In this document: positions 57,960 to 64,000 of the stretch, in pieces
Layout of the letters: every line of letters begins with the position of its first letter
Position numbering within the stretch: the first letter of the stretch is position 1
Assembly: GCA_035048485.1 (NCBI GenBank)
Contig: CM068589.1
Span: 3,598,501 to 3,662,500 of the forward strand
Direction of reading: 5' to 3'
Length of the DNA: 64,000 nt
From: Pteria penguin
Taxonomy: Eukaryota; Mollusca; Bivalvia; Pterioida; Pteriidae
Notes under the pieces: generated by a model
Databases searched by the model: none
The model's input: only the letters and a program-made list of their open reading frames with translations
What the model was told of the DNA's origin: nothing
Made by a program: the position numbers and the translations under genes

Positions 57960-58520
57960 AAAGCGAACGTAGATATTTGTCAGAAGAGAAACAGAAGACA
58001 TCTGACCAAGCCGTATGACACAAATGACCAACGGCATGTACATAAATATGATAATAGTAAAAAAAACACCAAATCAGATAACTGCATAACAATCAAAATT
58101 TTACTAATTTATATATAATCCTCCACATAGAGAACAAAGATCATCAGATTCCCCAAGACGAGAAGTCAAAAAATTTGTTCAACACACGAAGCGTACTATT
58201 GAAATATATGCTATTCTCAAACATATCTTAGACGACATCAACATATGTTAACCGTGCTCTTCTCGTTTTTAAGCGAGCTCAGATCCTTGATCTGTAGAAG
58301 TCTCGACTAATAGCCAGAGAAACGAGGCTCAGAAAGACTATTATGTTTTCCTGTAATAATATGATTCACAGACTGATAGATATATTTAGAATTATTGTAT
58401 GAACAGAAAGATAGACTACATGTAGAGTCTGGTGTATTAGGATTAGATGTGACTGTATTGTAATTAAAATAAGGTTCTAGTACTTTTTGTACTGACTGCA
58501 AATAAAGGGTGGCTCAAGAT
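57960..58520 (-). repeat. PLE-B 3' tail relic
   Basis: AATCCTCCACATAGAGAACA, GACATCAACATATGTTAACC, GTGCTCTTCTCGTTTTTAAG and GATCTGTAGAAGTCTCGACT correspond, in order, to the PLE-B tail at 22030-22250. Strongly diverged. Confidence 0.6.
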
Positions 58521-59419
58521 TCTAGAAATTCTGCAGAATTTTAAATTTTACTCTATATCATCATCATCATCAAAAAAAAAAAAAAAAAAAAAGAAATACA
58601 TATTTAGCAGGACTAAACCATTATTTACAAATGTAATCTTGATTGCGAGTTTTGAGAAAGCCATGTTATACGTGGATAAACTTTGTTATATGAAAATACG
58701 TTTATCATCTTAAGTCTAAATGAATCCTTATCATGCAAACTTCTTAGATCAGTGTCATACAAAATAGATTTCAATCTGGTGACGATCGTGCATGTATAGA
58801 TCTTCACGAATCTTATTACTGGCTGTCTACAGTACGTCGTCTATTGACCTATTTATTCTACAACTGTGCAACCTCTGATACCGCTTAACATCTGGTGAAA
58901 ATTAATTACCAATACCTCGATAGAAGGAAATGTTATCTTCTTGAAATGTCTGGTCATTGAGACTGCTGAATTATGGGGTTTGTAAATGTTTAAACAAAAG
59001 TCATTTTATCATTTGATATTTATTTTTGACAGGTAATTTGGTATTTTTTCAGGAGTTGTAATAACAACGTCATCAATATTGTGATTATATTTGATGAAGT
59101 GATAATAACGAAAATTCTTATATTTACTTCTGGAATTACGTTTCTAATTTATATGAACGAATACGAAACGATTTTTCAATGTTTGGGAAGTTCCACCTAC
59201 GTACTGTGCCCCCAAACCCCTTTGTTCTCGGGTAATAACGTATATTAAATTGGGGTATTTCAATTGATGTCTTCGTTTATTTTAATACTACACGTGTTCA
59301 CAGTTGATTAAATGGTAGACTTGCAAGAGATATAAAGCAAATAATACTTCTCTTAGCGTTGCACATAGAAACACCGCTTTGCTTAGATTTGACAGAAATT
59401 ATTTTAGACTGATTATAAG
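58521..59419. other. Unassigned sequence
   Basis: An A-run at 58573-58592 after an ATC triplet run; otherwise nothing recognised. Confidence 0.4.
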
Positions 59420-59945
59420 GGAAGAAAAAAGAGGAGTTACTGGCTCAGTTATGTTGCAGAAGTCACCATAGAGCTATACAATACATGAATATAAATAATA
59501 TACTAGAACATATATCACATTACAAAAATATTTGATTGTAGTGCAATTACGATACCGACTTAGGACGGTCATTTAATTTGACAAAAGCCAAACAAATGGT
59601 GTGATTAACCGGTTTACGGGCCCACCTTCCCACTCACCGTAACAGCAGAACAATCAAAGGACGTACATTTAAAAATTTATAAATAATCCTCCATGTAAAG
59701 AACAAGGGTCAACAGGTATCGCATATTGAGAGGTCATAAAAATATAAACACGTAAGGTATTGTAAAATACATAATGGTATAAAAATATATGCGACATCAA
59801 CATGATAAACCGTGCTCTGCCAGTCTAAAAGCGAGCTAAGACCTTAGATCTGTAGGAGTCCCGACTAACAGTCAGAGGGGACGAGGTTCAGGACCATGTC
59901 TCCTCTGAAAGAGGTTTGGACAAGGCCCGTCATATAGTCCATAGG
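59420..59945 (-). mobile_element. PLE-B solo 3' tail with hairpin element
   Basis: 59640-59940 is nearly identical to 22010-22300 (AGGTATCGCATATTGAGAGG, TGCGACATCAACATGATAAA, AGAGGGGACGAGGTTCAGGA). 59430-59575 repeats 27635-27780. The complete hairpin element lies between them at 59537-59660. The high identity to the RT-bearing copy suggests a recent 5'-truncated insertion. Confidence 0.75.
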
Positions 59946-60194
59946 GAAGTTATATTACAGAGGAGAATTATTAACTTATTATAAGAAATGCGTGGAAGAC
60001 GAATAGTTGACACAGCGGAGTGACTAAAAGTATGTGTCATATATTGTATATTTTCAACATATTAAAAGCCATAGATTACAATTTAATAATGTTTGTATAT
60101 TCATAGGGAAAACTGAGAAACAATCCAGTTATTTGCCTAAGGGTTGAATGATAACACTTGAAACATTCGACCACAGGGAATAGTGTAGATATAA

Positions 60195-60300
60195 AAGAAA
60201 AGAAGAAGATATTTTACCAGGTTGCCTCAATTGGTGTGGTTGACCGCTGTCTGGGCCCCTACCTTCGCACTCACCCAAACAGCAGCACCATCTAGGGACA
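60195..60300 (-). repeat. Hairpin-type element, partial
   Basis: TTGGTGTGGTTGACCGCTGT, GGGCCCCTACCTTCGCACTC and AACAGCAGCACCATCTAGGG align with the interior and one arm of the element at 963-1093. Confidence 0.55.
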
Positions 60301-60849
60301 CATTTTTCATATGAATAATTACGAAATCGAGTTTTCAGTGTAATCGTTTTTCAATGTAATCTTTCATAGAGAAAACAATGATTAACAAGTTTCCCAAGAC
60401 GAGAGATGATAGAATTTTCACAGGAAACATTTATGAAAATAACATGCTAGTATTAAAAACATGTAATGCGATTGATTTATTGATTAATGTTTTATGTTAC
60501 TGCACGACGATATCACGTATACAGTCACTGCTTGATGCATTTCAGAAGTTTATACCTTTGGAACGGGGAACCCGAACACTAAGTGCTCTTTTGCGTACCA
60601 TGACAAGTGACATGGGACTTAGAGTTTCACTGTCTAATACCATTTTGTAATGCATTTGGCTTTGATTGTGGAGTAATTAATCACTTCTTTTTCCATTGAC
60701 AACGAAAAATATAGATGTAATGATATTATTGTAATGATGGTATTTAATGAAATATAAGGGGAAAAAACCTAAAATTTCAATGGAATCGACAGAAATCTAA
60801 AGTCGACATTTATCACCATGTGGTGTGTTGAACATCATTAAATTAAGGG
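60301..60849. other. Unassigned sequence
   Basis: An open frame at 60378-60650 shows no family resemblance and no splice context; not called. Confidence 0.4.
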
Positions 60850-61192
60850 GAAATGGGTTCGTGACATCTTTATCCAAGGCTATCTTTTTGAAATGATCGC
60901 TGCATATAGTATGACGACAATAATAAGGTTCAGTAATGAAAAATTATTACATCCACTTCAAACGTACCGCTTTTGAAAAGCGTTGTTTCCATTTCTTCAG
61001 TCGTGTTTCTATTTTTCTGGTACACCAGGATGCGTTCAAGTTACATGTAATTGTCACATTAATGCACAACTGAAAGGAAAATAAACCAAAATCGGAAATG
61101 ATCGATCAAATATATTTGTATTGCAATGAAATATCCGTACTGTTGTGTATTACATAAAATTTGATGAGGAGACACACTCTTCGTGTTTCGAG
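60850..61192 (+). promoter_or_regulatory. Upstream block of copy C, conserved with copy B
   Basis: Same ordered blocks as 40760-41079, ending in GTGTATTACATAAAATTTGA just before the start codon. Probably 5' leader and promoter-proximal DNA carried along by the duplication. Confidence 0.55.
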
Positions 61193-61403
61193 ATGCAAAA
61201 ATTCGTAAATATTTATGGAGTGTATTTTATTTGTGTCTTGATAAAGAATTCTCCTGTATTTTTGTGTCCGATAGATGAATCTTTATGGACCGAGAGAAGT
61301 TCTGTATATAATTGCACGGCCCCGCTAAAGTATCATTGCGGACTGACAAATCATGGTATAGTGCAGGAGTTTTGTTTGATACCATGGGCAATACAACCAA
61401 AAA
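61193..61403 (+). CDS. Receptor-like gene copy C, exon 1 (signal peptide and 4-Cys module)
   Basis: 211 bases as in copy B, with aligned ATG. Signal-peptide-like start MQKFVNIYGVYFICVLIKNS, then CPIDESLWTERSSVYNC and YHCGLTNHGIVQEFCLIPW. Donor AAA|GTAAGA. The nucleotide identity with copy B is high over the whole exon, much higher than with copy A. The open frame is undisturbed. Confidence 0.85.
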
Positions 61404-61599
61404 GTAAGATACTTTATCATTAATTTTCGAATTCAGATAGATAGGGTTTAAGTTTGACATGACAGGCATGCTACAATTGATGAATTTATCAAAAATGTTA
61501 CAAATTATATAACTTAAAATTCTATTAGCATCACGTTATTCATAAGGGCTAAGTTTGACATAACAGATATGCAAATGTTTCATATTTTTAACTACATAT

Positions 61600-61750
61600 T
61601 GCGCTTGCTTCTCACCAGTGCGACCCGGGATTCATTCCCGGTGTGGTACGTGAGATGTTCAGGCTGTCACCAACTTGCCTTTGTGTGTTTTGACCGGGTA
61701 CTCCGGATTCCTCTCACACAAACGACACCCTTACGCCAAGATCCGTATCA
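61600..61750 (+). mobile_element. Fragment of a second SINE type
   Basis: GCGACCCGGGATTCATTCCC is B-box-like, and GGGTACTCCGGATTCCTCTC is the phrase found in many molluscan SINEs of another family. The head is missing. It lies in intron 1 of copy C. Confidence 0.5.
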
Positions 61751-62786
61751 ACGAGCAAGATTTATATAAGTTGTTAACTTGTTCGTTGTAAAATAGATAT
61801 AGTTTAAGAAAAAAAAACTATACATTTTTCCTATAATTATAAATATATGTATAAATTTATCACTATTAAATTCGTCATAACAGTTTCATACGTTTTTCAT
61901 AACAATCTATCAAAATCATTCTAAACTCCAACGAAGTATAATTCAGGTTGTTTTATCACATTATGTTGATTTATTTGTTTGAACGCATGTACAAACATTG
62001 GCAATTTAAAATTTATTTGAGGTTATAATATCTTACATTTTAGCACAGACATGATCATTTAGCAGGGGATTTTTACACTTCAATGGTACTTGTTTACATA
62101 AATGGGTTTCGGCTCATCTTTTTAAGTCAATTTGGAAATCATATTACTCCACATGTTATTATTGGATTTCAACGCTTTTAACACAGAAAAACAAGAGGCG
62201 TTGTCAAAACGCGAATATAATTCAAAACATTAGTACAGGCGTCAGTTAATTTACTGAATTTATCTTGGTTGTTAAGGCTTCTGTATTCTGTATTGTAACA
62301 TACAATGTGGTAATAAAAGTGTCAGACTTACGAGCGTAAGTTGTCAAGTTATACAGATGGAACGATAAATGTCGTACGGGCTTCATTAATGATGAAACTA
62401 ATAAGTACTTTGTTACCATTTACTGTTTCATTATGTACGAAAATAATAATATTCACCATGAGAGATTATCCTTAACACATATCAAGAGGTGTAATGTATT
62501 TCTCAGTTTTTCCCAGGAAAATATGATAATTTCCTTTGTCAAATATATGAAACGCTCATTCGACCAATAATAAGTGTTCAGAATAAAGGTTTTAAATAAC
62601 TTTTTAAACATATTGTAATATTCATATATGTATCAGGTCATATCGAATGTCACATTCAACAGCAGTAACATTAGCGATGCTGTACAAACGTTAAATAAAC
62701 ATATATATTATTCTGCCATTCTTATGTTTCGTGAAATACTTTTAAATGTCACATGTTGGTATATTGCTGTTGATCCCTCGTTTCAG

Positions 62787-62924
62787 ATTGCCCTGTATTT
62801 GTTATCAACACGACATCTTACTTTGAAATGTGGAATTGCACGCATAAAACACCACGGAATAATAGCATATGCACAGACGAATTGCTGCCAAATGAGTTTT
62901 ACGTAACGAACGAACTTTACAAAT
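62787..62924 (+). CDS. Receptor-like gene copy C, exon 2 (3-Cys module)
   Basis: Acceptor CTCGTTTCAG, donor AAAT|GTACTT. Encodes CPVFVINTTSYFEMWNC, THKTPRNNSICTDELLP and NEFYVTNELYK. Exon 3 and later exons are not seen before the window ends. In copies A and B exon 3 follows within 400 bases, so here a tandem repeat inserted from 63125 must have lengthened intron 2, or exon 3 is absent. Confidence 0.87.
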
Positions 62925-63124
62925 GTACTTTTGGTCGATTTATTTAAATATAAAATGCCAGCAATTTTAGTTACATGTACATTACAGTTCCTAAATGATG
63001 TATTGGTTCAGTATCTTACCAATGTACCTCAAAGTCTTCCTTAGATCTGATATTGTTTCACATTTTATTCAAATTGCCATGATAATATAAGGACTGCATG
63101 CAAATATATGCTAAATACCTTTTG

Positions 63125-64000
63125 TTTTTTATACCCTTGAAAACAAAGTTTTGGGGATATATAGGAGTCACCCTGGGCGTCTGTCTGTCTGTTAATCAAT
63201 CTTGCCAGGGCCATAACTTCTTCCTTTCACGTTGGAGGGAGATGTTTTTTACACAATTGTTGTCCGTGACCCAAGGGTGTGTCATGACCTCGAACCTTGT
63301 TGGAGGGAAATAATGATTTACACAACTCGTCCATGACTCAAGGGTGTTTCATGACCTTAACAAAGGTTATATCTACAAGGTCAAGGCCACAGTGCAAACA
63401 CATGATTCTTGTCCGGACCATAAGTTATTTCTGTCATGTTTGAGGGAGATTATGTTTAACACAATTATTGTACATGACTAAAGGGTGTGTCATGATCTTG
63501 AACCAAAGTCATATCTACACGGTCATGGTGACATTGCACACACAGGAAGGATTCTTGTTCGGTCCATAACTTCTTCCTGCTACTTTCAAGGGAAATAATA
63601 TTTTACACATTTCTTGTCAATTAGATGACACAACGATAGTATTGTGTTGGAAGGAGATCATATTTCACACAATAATTGTACATGAATCAAGGATATGTCA
63701 TTACCTTAAACCAATGTCATATCGTCAAGGTCAGACTGCATACATAGGCAGAATTCTTATTCCTGCTAGGTTGGAGGGAAATTATATTTTACACAATTCT
63801 TGTACCTTCAACCACGGTCATGTCTACAAGGTCATGGTCAAAGTGAACACACAGCTAGAATTCTTGTCCTGTCACATTGGGGAAAATGTTATACTTTCAA
63901 CAATTATTGTACTTGACCCAAAAGTGTGTCATGATCTTGACTCAAGATCAAATATACAAGATCAAGGTCACCGTACCCACACAGCCAGAATTCTTGTCCG
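63125..64000 (+). repeat. ~140-bp tandem repeat, running off the window
   Basis: About six imperfect units, each with a GAATTCTTGTCCGG-type phrase, CCATAACTTCTTCCT, TTGGAGGGAAAT, TTTACACAATT, a TGTGTCATGACCTTGAACC phrase and TCTACAAGGTCAAGGTCA. The AAGGTCAAGGTCA part resembles the text of a repeat common in bivalve genomes. It lies within intron 2 of copy C. Confidence 0.8.

Overview
The window is non-coding-rich, AT-rich animal DNA: short exons with GT-AG introns, long AT microsatellites, tRNA-derived SINEs, Penelope-like elements (PLEs), a Ty3/gypsy LTR element, mariner and pogo-type DNA transposons. The mixture, and the particular PLE and SINE types, suggest a lophotrochozoan and most likely a bivalve mollusc. 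That assignment is inference; no marker gene proves it.

Host genes. Three tandem copies (A, B, C) of one gene for a small single-pass membrane protein lie on the + strand. Copy A has seven exons (4665-19101), copy B seven (41080-46928), and copy C two (61193-62924) before the window ends. The order is: signal peptide plus a 4-Cys module (exon 1), a 3-Cys module (exon 2), a short Tyr-Pro-x-Cys-Phe exon (3), a Ser/Thr-rich juxtamembrane stalk (4), a transmembrane helix split over exons 5 and 6 and ending in Arg-Arg, and an acidic cytoplasmic exon (7). In copy B exon 7 carries a near-ITAM, YxxI-x6-YxxV. Copies B and C start about 20 kb apart and share promoter-proximal sequence, so they look like a segmental duplication. 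Copy A is one base short in the signal-peptide exon. Copy B has a one-base phase clash between exons 3 and 4 that disappears if exon 3 is skipped. A separate, partial three-exon acidic Glu/Gln-rich gene lies at 23948-25722.

Mobile DNA. 2.2-3.5 kb: dead mariner. 5.0-12.0 kb (intron 1 of copy A): a truncated PLE-A and a satellite-like head-to-tail array of about 1.03-kb PLE-A fragments. 15.4-17.2 kb (intron 5 of A): dead pogo-like element. 19.9-21.8 kb: longest PLE-A copy, split by an inverted copy of its own 3' tail. 21.9-23.6 kb: a second PLE family (PLE-B), dead. 29.7-37.0 kb: complete but dead gypsy element on the - strand with long LTRs, a 24-bp LTR minisatellite expanded in one LTR only, and a zinc-finger extension behind integrase. 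37.5-38.1 and 56.7-57.4 kb: a family of about 330-bp tandem repeats. 51.4-53.3 kb: decayed copy of a multicopy invertebrate ORF. 55.9-60.3 kb: PLE-B relics and hairpin elements. 63.1 kb to the end: a roughly 140-bp tandem repeat.

The most interesting items are the receptor-like cluster with the ITAM-like tail, the possible in-frame exon skip in copy B, and an approximately 80-nt motif shared by PLE-A tails, solo copies and intron 4 of both receptor genes, with compensatory-looking changes in small hairpins.
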